The notes beneath the pieces are model-generated. The model did no database searches. It worked only from the letters and a program-made list of their open reading frames with translations, and was not told where the DNA came from. From positions 18,549,033 to 18,613,032 of the forward strand of contig NC_053153.1 in the NCBI RefSeq assembly GCF_016808335.1: a DNA stretch of 64,000 nucleotides, given 5' to 3'. A program made the translations under genes and the position numbers. Shown here piece after piece: positions 22,401-34,400 of this stretch (its first letter is position 1; every line of letters starts with the position of its first letter). Source of the DNA: Panicum virgatum. Lineage: Eukaryota; Streptophyta; Magnoliopsida; Poales; Poaceae.

Positions 22401-25400
22401 CATGAATGTACTTCTCCTAGGAGAGGTAAATGCAATCAGGCATGGAAGAGACCTCGAGATCAAGGAAGTAACAAAGAGGATTCAAATCAAATATCAAGAA
22501 TTTGTCACTAAGATGCTTCTTCACAAAGTCAATGAATTGATAATCGTCACTAGTAATGATCATATCATTGACATAGAGAAGCATGCGACAACGAGGGGAA
22601 GTGTGGACAAAGAGAGCAGGGTTGTGGTCATTGGGCTTAAAATCAGCATCAATGACAGCAGTGGAGAAGCGCTCAAACCAGGCTTAAGGAGCCTGCTTGA
22701 GGCTGTAGAAAGAGCGACGCACCGGCAAACCATTCCATTCGGGATAGTGTATCCCAGAGATGGATGCATGTAGACCTCTTCACGTAGCTCACCATTGAGA
22801 AATACATTCTTGACATCAAGCTGGGAGATGGACCATTGTTTGACAGAAGCAACGAGAGGAGTCCGGACTGTGGTCATATGAGCAACGAGAGCAAAGGTCT
22901 CATCATAATCACGACCTTGCTCCTGCTGAAAACCACGAGCCACATGACGAGCCTTGTAGCGCTCAAGGGAGCCATCAGAGCGAGTCTTGATCTTGTATAC
23001 CCATTTGCAAGTAATAGGAGTCAGCTGAGGAGGCAAAGGTACAAGGTCCCATGTGCTGGTGTGCTCCACGGCAGCTATCTCCTTAGCCATGGTGCTCTGC
23101 CAATTCGGGTGGACAGCATCCTCTTCGTAAGTGGCTAGATCAAGCGATCCGAAGGATGGAGAGTACTACGATCACGAAGAGCATATCGAGAAGACGGCTC
23201 TGGAGGAAGTCCAAGGAGCGATGAAGAAGACTCAAGTGGAGGGGGAGGCCTCGGACGACAAGTGTAGACGTGAGTGATCTCACAAGGTGGTACCTCCACT
23301 GGTGTAGGCCTAAGGAGCGACGAAGAGGACTCAGTGAAGAGGGAGGCCTTGGATGACGAGTGTAGACATGAGTGATCGAACAAGAGGACACCTGTGAGGC
23401 GGAGGTGAAGGAGCTAAGGAGCAGCGGTGGGTGAAGATGATGAGGTGGAGGTAGGTGGAGCTGATGGTGGAAGAATAGAGGATATATATGGCGAAGATGA
23501 GGTATGTAAGCGAGACAGCGGAAGAGACAAGAAAGAGAGACTCACCAGTAGTGGTATTAGGGCCAGAGTGGGAGCGATGATAAGGACAAGACTCATCGAA
23601 GGTGACATCCTGAGATATCCTCATCCGATGGGCAACAGGGTCGTAGCAGCGATAACCCTTGCGCTCCGTACTGTACCCAAGAAAAAACATACTCAACTGA
23701 CTGAGCAATTAGCTTGGTGCGCTCAAGAGGAGGGAGAAGAACAAAGCAGGCACACCCAAAACAACGAAGATGACTGTAGTTGGGTGGATGGCCAAACAAG
23801 TGCTCATACGGGGTACAACCCTAAAAAACCGAGGAAGGCTGTCTATTGATGAGAAAAACAGCAGACAGTCTCAACCCAAAAGTGAGGTGGAAGCTCAGAG
23901 CAAAGTAGTAAAGCACAAGAAGTCTCAAGAATGTGACGATGCTTGCGCTCGGCAGCACCATTCTGAGCATGGGCACCAGAACAAGAAAATTGAGGAAGGG
24001 TACCCTGGTCAGCAAGGAAGCAACAATGCGCAGTGGAAATGTATTCACTAGCAGAATTGGCACAAAAAGCACGAATGGGAGAATCAAACTAAGTGCAAAT
24101 CATAATGGCAAATTGCAGGTAGATAGATAGAAAGTGGCCACGTGAGGAATGGGAGAATCAAACTAAGTGCAAATCATAATGGCAAATTGCAGGTAGATAG
24201 ATATAAAGTGGCCACGTGAGGACATAAGATAGATCCAGGTAAAGCATGAATAATCATCGATAAAATTGACATAATCGGAGTGATTGCCTTTCGAGAAAAA
24301 AGGAACAGGCCCCCCATATATCAAAGTGAATGAGATCAAAAGGATATTGCGATACAGAATCACTAGATGTATAAGGGAGTTGCAACTGTTTACCAAGTTT
24401 GCAACCCATAGAGTGAAGTGCAGCATCACCAGACACATCACCAGACACATGACTTAAAAGTTAAAACACCATTGCCCACAAGAATGAAAAGCCTTGAACC
24501 TGAGAGATGGCCAAGGCGATGACGCCATTGAGAAAAGGTTGGTGAAGCAGTAACCACAAGGGCAGGTGAGCTGGATGAGGGACTTGCCACAGTGAACGAG
24601 GGACGGCGAAGCTAGTCAAGCTCCCAAAGACGCTGAGAACCATGACGCCTAGGCCTAGTTCCTATTAAAAGCCCCATGCAAGGATCCTGAACACAACAAG
24701 AGTCCAACTCAAGAATGATGCGACATCCATAATTAGTGATCTGTCTAGCAGACATCAGCTGCATAGTGAGGTTAGGGACATGCAAAACTGTAGGCACATG
24801 AAAGGAAGACGTCGAGAGAACACCTCGTCCAGCAACTGAAATAGAGGTGCCATGAGCCGTCTGAACAACAAGAGGGTGATCAACAGAGGACAAGGAAGAT
24901 AGCTGGGTAGAATCTGCCTTGATAAGGAGGCAGTGGTGGTGTACGGTGTACCAGAAGCACGAGCAGTAGTTCCAGAAAAGAAGGAAGTAGCAGCATTGAG
25001 GCGATGGAATGGTGTGAGCAACGCCTGCTCTAAGGTAGAGCCACATACAGTGGTAGAAGAGGCCAGGCTCTCTTCTTGACCCTCTCTCCTCTTTTTTCTT
25101 GGGCTGCCCCTTGGGAGGGAGGCAGAGGGCAGGCAGACAAGGAAATGCAGAGCAGAGAGCGGATCAGAGAAGAGAAGAGCATACATAGAGGCAAAGCACA
25201 TGCAAGAATCAATTAATGCCAAATGTGGGTAATAAATAGGGGCAAACATGGTCATTTTATCTTCTTAATTTGTCATAGAATTTCTAGGATAAGTTGTTTT
25301 TTTTGCGACGGAGGAGCAGTAGTTCCAGAAAAGGAGGAAGTAGCGGCATTGAGGCGACGAACAGCGTGAGCAACTCCTGCTCTAAGGCAAAGGCACATAT

Positions 25401-25432
25401 AGTGGTAGAAGAGGCCAAGCTCTCTTCCTGAC

Positions 25433-25476
<44 letters not shown>

Positions 25477-28400
25477 CTTTTAAATTTTTTGCTTAGGCTG
25501 CCCCTCGGGAGGGAGGCAGAGGGTAGGGAGGGAGGCAGAGGTCAGGCAGACAAGGAAATGCAAAGCGCAGAGAAGAGCACACACAGAGGCAATGCAGAGC
25601 AGAGAGTGGAGTGGAGAAGAGGCAATGCAGAGTAGAGCGGAGCGGAGCAGGACACGGTGGCCGCCGCCACTGGGGCTAGGCATGGCGGCGCCGGGCCAGG
25701 CGTGGGAGGCGGAGGGCCGCGCGGGCGTGGGAGGGTGCAGGCTGCACATGAGAAGGGAAGGGGGGAGGAAAAAGGAAGAGGGTGGAGCTGCCTTCGCCGG
25801 CCGGCGGTGCAGGCTCACCTTTGACTCGCCGGCGCCTCACCGGAGACGGTGGGATTCTAAACCCTAGGCTGTGATACCAAAGGGGTCAGAAAAGGCGATG
25901 TACAAAGTGCAGATAGCACCGTACACTAGTGAGTAATAACAAGAGGTGTTTATGCATCTAACATTTACACCATGTGCTAAGTCAATTAGTTTCTGCTTAA
26001 ATCTTGAGGTAAAAACACTTGCAAAACTATAGCATAACTGTTATGGTAGGACAAGTGTATGAAAGGTGCCGTCGTGGCTGAAGAGAAGACAGGGCACGCG
26101 CCCACTACGTCGTAGCAGTTTACTCTATGTTTGAATTTGTATTTCCCAAGTCAGTTGTAATCAAACCTATAACTATTGTATCCAGTGGCTAATGGAAGTT
26201 ATGCTAGAGATCAATTAGATCTCTTGGCGTCCCGCACGTCTTTGCCTCTGTTCCTGCGCGCAACCTCTGTTCTTGCCCGACGCCGCCCGCCAGGACGGCG
26301 TCGCGCCCTCGCCGTCGCCGGGAGCCGAGTCCCCGGCCGCCCGTCCACCATAGCTACGCTCTACGCCGCTCGCACTCTGACATTTTGGTATCAGACGTCT
26401 CCTCGATGTCTGGGACCACCGCCGCTTTTTCGTCCGTAACCGCCACCGCCGCGCTTTCTTCCGCACTCGCCGTCACTTCCGCCTCCGGCGTTTCGCTGCC
26501 GATGTCCGCCGCTTCCACCGCCGCCCACCACCAACCTCCACTACCCCCACCGCCTCCAGACCAATCCGCCTCAACGGCATCGGCTTCCGAGAGCTCCTCT
26601 GCTCTGAACACCCTCACATCTGCCATTTATGGCCTTCAGCGGCAGATGAGCCAATTCGACACTCGCCTCACAACCGTGGAGGGCAGGTCGTCGGGAGTCA
26701 CCGCCGAATCCTCGCTGACCATGCGCGGCATCGCCCAGACCGCTCCGCCACAACCGCCGCCAGGGTACCCACTCCTCGGCATGCCGGGGTACGGCGGAAT
26801 CCCACCTCTGCAGCCTTCACCGTCGGTCATCATCCATACCGACGCCCCACACCGGCCAATTCCCATCACCCAGATCCTGTTTCCCCACTCTCCATCCCAA
26901 ATTCCAACCTTCCAGCAACCGCCACAAGATCATCTCGATGACCATGATGATGGTGCTGCCGTTCCGCGCTATCACAAATTGTCCTTTCCAGTCTTCGACG
27001 GCAAGGAAGATCCAATTGGCTGGCTTAATCGCTGCGACCACTTCTTCCGCGCGCAGCGAACTCGTGAAGCCGACAAGGTGTGGCTGGCATCCTTCCATAT
27101 GACTGGCGTCGTGCAACATTGGTTCTACATGTTGGAACGCGATGCCGGCGACATCCACGCCATCACCTGGCCTATGTTCAAGTCCTTGTGCCAGCAGCGT
27201 TTTGGACCCCCACTCGGCACAAATCATCTAGCCGAGCTTGCGAGGTTGCCATTCCGCGGATCGGTCTCCGATTATCAAGAGACATTCCAGATGCGCTTGG
27301 CGCATGCGGGACCACTATCCGCGGCACAGCAGGTTCAGCTCTTCACTGGGGGGCTGCCGCAACCGCTTCGCACTGATGTCGAGTTGCACGCTCCTCAGGA
27401 CCTGCAGAGGGCCATGGCTTTGGCGCGCGCGTTCGAGCGCCGGTCGTCCTCGCTGCCATCATCGACTTTCAGTCGCACACCAAGGCTACCGCCTCGTACC
27501 TCACCAATGCCACCTACTATGGCTGCACTGACAGCGTCGCCTCAGGCGACAGCTCCAGTGCCCCCTCAAGGTACTTCCAGACCGCTTCGCAGGTTAAGTC
27601 CTGCTGAAATGGCCGAGCGTCGACAGCAAGGACTCTGCTACAATTGTGATGAGCAGTACATCCGCGGCCACAAGTGTCCCAAGCTTTTCTATCTGGAGGT
27701 AACTGATTTTGATGATCTTGATGACACTGAACACACAAGCACAGAAGAGCATGAGGATCAACCGCCTGTCATTTCATTACATGCCATTGCTGGACTCACA
27801 ACCAATGACACCATGAAAGTGAATGTGAAAATTGGAGTCTGTACTATGTGCACTGTTGGATTCAGGCTCTTCGTCCAACTTCATCAGTTTGGAGGCAGCA
27901 GACCACATTGGCTTGCACCTTCATGACAGTAATGGAGCTAGTGTCATCGTCGCCAATGGTGACCGAGTGGCATGTCGCGGCCTCGCTCGTGATGTGGCAG
28001 CTCGCATTGGTTCTGAATTCTTCTCGGTAGAATGCTATACCATTCCACTTGACTGCTTTGACATGGTACTTGGCATTTCTTTCCTCAAGACATTGGGGCC
28101 TATACTCTGGAACTTCAATGAACTATGCATGTCATTCTGGCATCGTGGGCATCGCGTAGTGTGGAGAGGCATTGGATCGCCACAATGTGCTAAATCACCT
28201 CCTGGTCACATTCACGCACTGTACACTACAGAACCACCCTTGCTGGAATCACTATTGACCTCTTTTCAAGATGTCTTTGATCCACCCACAGGATTGCCCC
28301 CAGCACGTGATTGTGACCACCGCATCCACCTGCTACCACAGTCAGCACCAGTAGCGGTTCGTCCCTACCGTTATCCACAGCTGCAAAAAGATGAGCTTGA

Positions 28401-31400
28401 AACACAATGTTCAACCATGTTACAGCAGGGAATCATCAGACCGAGTACTTCTCCATTTTCAGCACCAGTTCTACTTGTTAAGAAACAAGATAATACTTGG
28501 AGATTTTGCGTGGACTATAGAGCTCTCAATGATATCACGGTCAAAGACAAATTACCAATACCAATAGTTGAAGAGCTCTTGGACGAACTCCATGGTGCCA
28601 AATTTTTCAGCAAGTTGGATTTACGTGCGGGATATCATCAAGTTCGAGTACACCCCAATGATGTGGAAAAGACAGCATTTAGAACACATCACGGTCACTT
28701 TGAGTTTCTGGTGATGCCGTTCGGGTTAACTAACGCCCCAGCAACATTTCAAGCATTGATGAATTCAGTCCTGCACCGATTTCTCAGAAAATGTGTCTTG
28801 GTATTCTTTGATGACATTTTAATTTACAGCAATTCATATTCTGAGCATCTCCAACACTTAAGAGCTGTCCTTTCTACACTGCGTGATCATAACCTCCATG
28901 TTAAGAAATCCAAATGTGCATTTGCTACTCAGTCAGTCACCTATTTGGGTCATGTTATATCAGCTTCTGGAGTAGCAATGGACAGTGACAAAATTTCTGC
29001 AGTTGAATCATGGCCAACACCTAAAACAGCTAAGGAATTGCGTGGGTTCCTTGGGCTTGCAGGCTATTATCGACGTTTTATCAGCAACTTTGGAACTATA
29101 GTTGCACCTTTGACACAATTGCTGAAGAAAGATTGTTTCTCCTGGTCAGATCAAGCATCATTAGCTTTCTCTGCTCTTAAAAAGGCCCTGTCATCTGCAC
29201 CAGTCCTGCAGCTCCCAAATTTCAGTGAGTCCTTCATTGTTGACTGATGCTTCAGGCTCTGGGTTTGGGGCAGTATTGCACCAACATTCTGGTCCTCTAG
29301 CCTTCTACAGCAAACCATTTGCGGCCCGTCATTTCAAACTAGCAGCTTATGAAAGAGAACTTATCGGGTTGGTTCAAGCAGTCAGACATTGGCGTGCATA
29401 TCTTTGGGGCAGAAAATTCATAGTCAGAACAGATCATTATGCTCTGAAATTTATGCTTGATCAAAGGCTTTCTACAGTACCCCAGCACCAATGGATAAGC
29501 AAGTTATTTGGTTATGACTTCATTGTTGAATATCGGCCTGGTCGCCTAAACACAGTGGCAGATGCTCTTTCACGCCGTGTACAACCACAAATGGAACTCT
29601 CACTTCTGTCTGGGCCTTCATTCCAGTTATTTGCAGACCTCAAAGCTGAACTAGAAAGTACTGCAGCCCTATGTGAGCTTCGGGACAATATCACAACAGC
29701 TCGTGGCACTGAATATAGCGTCCAAGATGGCCTGATCATGCATGGTTCTCGTGTCTTTGTACCCAGCAATTCAGCTCACATAGATAACATTTTGCAAATG
29801 GCTCATACAGCTGGGCATGAGGGAATTCAGAAAACTCTCCATAGATTACGCCGTGACTTCAGCATTGACAATGACAAACAAATTGTTCGCAGTTTTGTCA
29901 AATCTTGCACAACCTGCCAACGAAACAAAACTGAAACACTTCAACCTGCCGGCCTACTGCAGCCATTAGAAGTTCCTTCTCAGATCTGGTCCGACATCTC
30001 CATTGACTTCATTGAGGGACTTCCCAAAGTAAATGGCAAAAGCGTCATTCTCACAGTGGTGGATAGATTTTCCAAGTATGCACATTTTATTGCACTTGGC
30101 CACCCATACACGGCAACTTCAGTAGCTCGTGCATTTTTTCAAGACATCGTGCGGCTGCATGGATTCCCAACATCTATTGTCAGTGATTGCGATCCTGTGT
30201 TCACGGGCCATGTGTGGCGCGATCTCTTCAAGCAGGCCGGAGTGCAACTCTGCATGAGCACGGCATTCCATCCACAAACAGACAGGCAGTCAGAAGTTGT
30301 CAACAAAACCTTTGCTATGTATCTCAGATGCATTACAGGTGACCTCCCTCGGGCATGGTTGGATTGGCTCCCTTGGGCAGAATTTTGCTACAACACAAGC
30401 TACCATACAGCTCTGCGCACTACACCATTCCAAGTTGTTTATGGTCGTCCACCACCACAAGTGCTTCCTTACAATGCCAATTCAGCTCGTACTACAACTG
30501 TTGACACACTACTGCAAGAACGAGACATATTTCTCGCCGATGTCCGTGAGCGCTTGCTTCAAGCTCAAGAATACGCTCGCCGGTATTATGATGCCCATCA
30601 CTGTGCTGTGGAGTTCCAAGTGGGAGATTGGGTGTGGCTCCGGCTACTACATCGTCCAGTGCAATCCCTCATTCAAGGATCACGCAACAAGCTGAGCCCA
30701 AAATATGCAGGCCCCTATCAGATTACAGAACGCATTGGACCACTAGCTTATCGGTTACAGCTGCCAGAAGGAGCTCGACTTCATGATGTATTCCATGTGG
30801 GTGTTCTCAAATCATTTCATGGTACACCGACTGCTGCAGCACCTTCCCTACCACCTATGCAACATGGGCGTCTCCTGCAAGACCCAGAACGCGTTCTCAA
30901 ATCACAGCTCCGCCGAGGACAGTGGCACATTCTTGTCCAGTGGTCTGGCCTACCCCCAGCAGACACTACATGGGAGTCCGTGGACAAGTTTCGCGAAGCA
31001 TACCCCGACTTCCAGCTCGAGGACGAGCTGTTTCCTGAGGGAGGGAGAGATGTTATGGTAGGACAGGTGTATGAAAGGCGCCGTCGTGGCTGAAGAGAAG
31101 ACAGGGCACGCGCCCACTACGTCGTAGCAGTTTACTCTATGTTTGAATTTGTATTTCCCAAGTCAGTTGTAATCAAACCTATAACTATTGTATCCAGTGG
31201 CTAATGGAAGTTATGCTAGAGATCAATTAGATCTCTTGGCGTCCCGCACGTCTTTGCCTCTGTTCCTGCGCGCAACCTCTGTTCTTGCCCGACGCCGCCC
31301 GCCAGGACGGCGTTGCGCCCTCGCCGTCGCCGGGAGCCGAGTCCCCGGCCGCCCGTCCACCATAGCTACGCTCTACGCCGCTCGCACTCTGACAATAACT

Positions 31401-34400
31401 GACTCGAGACGTCCACGAGTACACTATGGTCTTTGGAGGGGCATGTTGACTGTCAAGCAACATTGACCAGATGATAGAAGAGGCAAGGGTTGCAAGAGTG
31501 TTAAAAATACCTTTTCTATCGCATATGTTGTTACTATGGAGGTTTTTATTTGATGTGCTATCGCAAAACTATAAGCTACCTATAATTATCTATTGTATAA
31601 CAGTTTAGAACAGAACATTTTCAAGGATATGCTGACAGCTTATATCTGCTCTGATGACACAGCTTATATCTGCTCTTATTCACTTCTCGTATAAAAAAAA
31701 TTATTCAGCATTTTGCATATTCTACAATACAGCTCTATTAAAACCATAGTTAATTGGTTACATCAGAAACACGAAATATGCCACACCTTAGCTTTTGTTT
31801 TTTTCTTTTCAAAGGTGGATAAATTTGAATGCTTATATCTACTTGAATTTAATATCGCACGAAGGGTTGTGCATGTAAACTCTTGATACCAGACTTAATG
31901 CGTGCAAGCATATTTCAAAAAGCCCCCAAAACTACATTTGTCTTCAACTCTAAATTACTCTATAAGTAGCGTTCTGGAGAAAGTAGTGCTTTTCATGATT
32001 CTCTCAAAGATTGTAGAAGCTGAACAGAGAATAATGGAGATATTATAATCTTAGTGAGGGAGTTGGAAGCTGTGTCCGTGTGGGAAGGCTGGTTGGCATG
32101 TTTGTTTGTTTGTGGCTTTACGAGCTGCAGCTTTTCGCTGGGTGTCCTGAGAAGTTGTTTGTCTAGCTTTTTGTTGGGTAGACTAGTTGCCTGGATTCTA
32201 GTTGTGGGCCAAAAGGTATCTGTAATATAATATTCGTACATTTATCCTCTTGACTTGTAACTTTTTAATTTTTTTTAGTCTACTTAAAATCTCTTGTTTG
32301 TTAGATGGCTGACTCCATTACCCCTTTTCTTTGTTTCAGAAACTAGCAGTAGGAATGCTGTCGAATTGCCACCTGAACTCTGCATAGTTGTGATGTCGCC
32401 GCTGTCAGCACATACTCTGTACAGCTTCTCATTTATTCCTTCTATAATGTATCGTATCCAGTGTATGCTTCTTTCTGTGAAGTTGAAAAGCCAATTGGGT
32501 CCAAGAATGCAGCAGTTTGACATACCAGCACTAAAGGTTTGCATTATGTTGCAATTCTGTTTTATGTACAGCAATAACTTCAATAGTCTAACTGCTAATA
32601 AGCCGGCTTGTTACACTTTACATATGCGAACAAAGCTCTTGGTTTTCAATATAAACTGTATCAGTAGTCTACACTGGAAATTGTTCTGGCCACTTCTTCA
32701 GATGAGTACCATTAGTTCTTGTCATATATTTCCTTTTTTTAAAATGACTTGTTATTATTTTTCATCCCCTCGTTCAAAAAATATTATATTTCATCCCCTT
32801 GGGATTAGTCTAGGATGAGTGCTACTGTTTTCGGTTGCCGAATTTGCAAATAGGAACTAGCAGTATTGATACTCCCTCTGATAGAAAATATAAGTTATTA
32901 GTCTCCAATATGACATTTTGTCTAATAATACCTACAAATTTACAAATATTTTTCGTACATTTTTACGATGAATCTAAGAATGCTGACCTTATGTTGTTAA
33001 TATTTTACATTTTTTAAATTTTTAGCTATTTATGGTCAAAGCTAAAAAGTTTGACTTAATAGACTTGTATTTGGGATCAGAGGCATCTTAAAAATTGATC
33101 AACATGCTGGATACATGAGTTGCCTCATATTCCCCTTTAAATTTTCAGTAATTGGAATGCCAGAGGCTTATCATTTGTTGTCACGGGCATGAATATTATC
33201 CTCTATGCACTTTGTCTGTACTAGACTTTTCTTTATGTTTATCGCTTCTGTAATGACTTGCAGATTCTGGAAGCGCTAACAACAAAAAGTTGCCAAGAGG
33301 AATTTTCACAGGAATCATTAGAAACACTAGGGGATTCTTTCCTCAAGTATATTTCAACTCAACACCTTTTTAGCAAATTCAAACATCAGCATGAGGGAAT
33401 GCTAACAAAGATGAAGAAAAATTTGATCTCGAATGCAGCTCTATGCCAGCTGGCCTGCAGTAACAATCTTGTGGTACTCTTTACTTCTTGGTTGGGAGTC
33501 TTAAGTATTTTGTAGTGCATTACGTCTTGGTTAATAATCAACGATCCCAAATCCTCCAACATCCATTCTCCAAATATTCCTTTCAATCAAAATATTAGTT
33601 ATTTGCAATATTGACGTGTCAAAATATTCCTTCCAAGGCTGCCTGAAATATTTAAAAACTGCTTAATAGCTCCTTAGTAATCAGTGGCCAGTGAAATGTG
33701 CCCCAATGTTCTGTTAAGACTTATTGCTGTCAATTATCTGCCTTTTCTTGTTGTATAGAGTATTTATCTGTACCTTTTCTGGTTTCAATCGTTGTGCCTT
33801 TTGCTTTGTTTTCAGGGATATATTCGGAGTGAACCTTTCAACGCAGAAACATGGATCATTCCGGGGCTTAGCTATGACACATGTGGTAGTAGTAAAATTG
33901 CCATCATAAATCCCAATATGTATAGTCTGATGAAACTGAAACCGTCTATTAAGAGTAAGAGAATTGCAGATTCGGTTGAGGCCTTGATTGGGGCCTATCT
34001 TAGTGCTTCCGGTGAGCAGGCAGCATACATTTTCCTAAAATCTTTAGGAATGGATATAGAGTTTCACAACATGCCAGTTGAAAGGAAACTTACAATCAAG
34101 TCCGAAGAGTTCATTAACCTGAGAAGTTTGGAGGAGATGCTTTGCTATAATTTCAATGATCCTTCATTGCTGGTGGAAGCGCTGACACATGGTTCGTATC
34201 AGATTGCTGGCACTACAGCATGTTATCAGGTTGATATAACCTCCAAACACTTCTCTGTTTGAGCTTTAGTAGTTACCATTTGTTTTCGAGCACTTCACTG
34301 TCTAGTCTAGTGCAAAGGCGTGAATCCAGTACTATAATGTTGCGGTACCTCTCTTATAGTAATCATTTTTTTTTTGCAGTCTCTTATTCCGTCACAACTT

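Larger units (their letters stand above)
21611..25963 (-). mobile_element. Decayed Ty1/copia element, antisense in DCL2 intron 15
   Basis: Short direct repeats of about 80-90 bp bound the element. The left one includes gatgtacaaagtgcatatagcacc (ending at 21692). The right one includes gatgtacaaagtgcagatagcacc (ending aaca at 25963). On the minus strand each starts TGTTAGATG. The primer-binding site TGGTATCACAGCC lies inside the right LTR, and the purine tract GAGGGGAGGGG precedes the left LTR, so the element reads right to left. Exact outer ends are unclear. A TTTAC repeat at 21565-21569 and 25964-25968 is a candidate target duplication, but it would need the left LTR to be longer than the right. 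Confidence 0.8.
26039..31394 (+). mobile_element. Ty3/gypsy chromovirus LTR retrotransposon
   Basis: Two 344-bp LTRs (26039-26382 and 31051-31394), starting TGTTATGG and ending CTGACA, differ at three positions, all transitions. The 5-bp target duplication ATAAC is present at 26034-26038 and 31395-31399. TGGTATCAGA (primer-binding site) lies four bases after the 5' LTR, and a GAGGGAGGGAGAGA polypurine tract (31037-31050) abuts the 3' LTR. Domain order is gag, protease, RT, RNase H, integrase, chromodomain, which places it among chromoviruses. It lies in DCL2 intron 15 in the sense orientation, beside the older antisense copia element. Two frame changes mean the coding region is probably no longer fully functional. 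Confidence 0.95.

Noticed and set aside
21565..25968. TTTAC as a firm target duplication of the antisense copia element
   Set aside because: It would require a left LTR about 40 bp longer than the right one. A 5-bp match could be chance, so it is reported only as a candidate.
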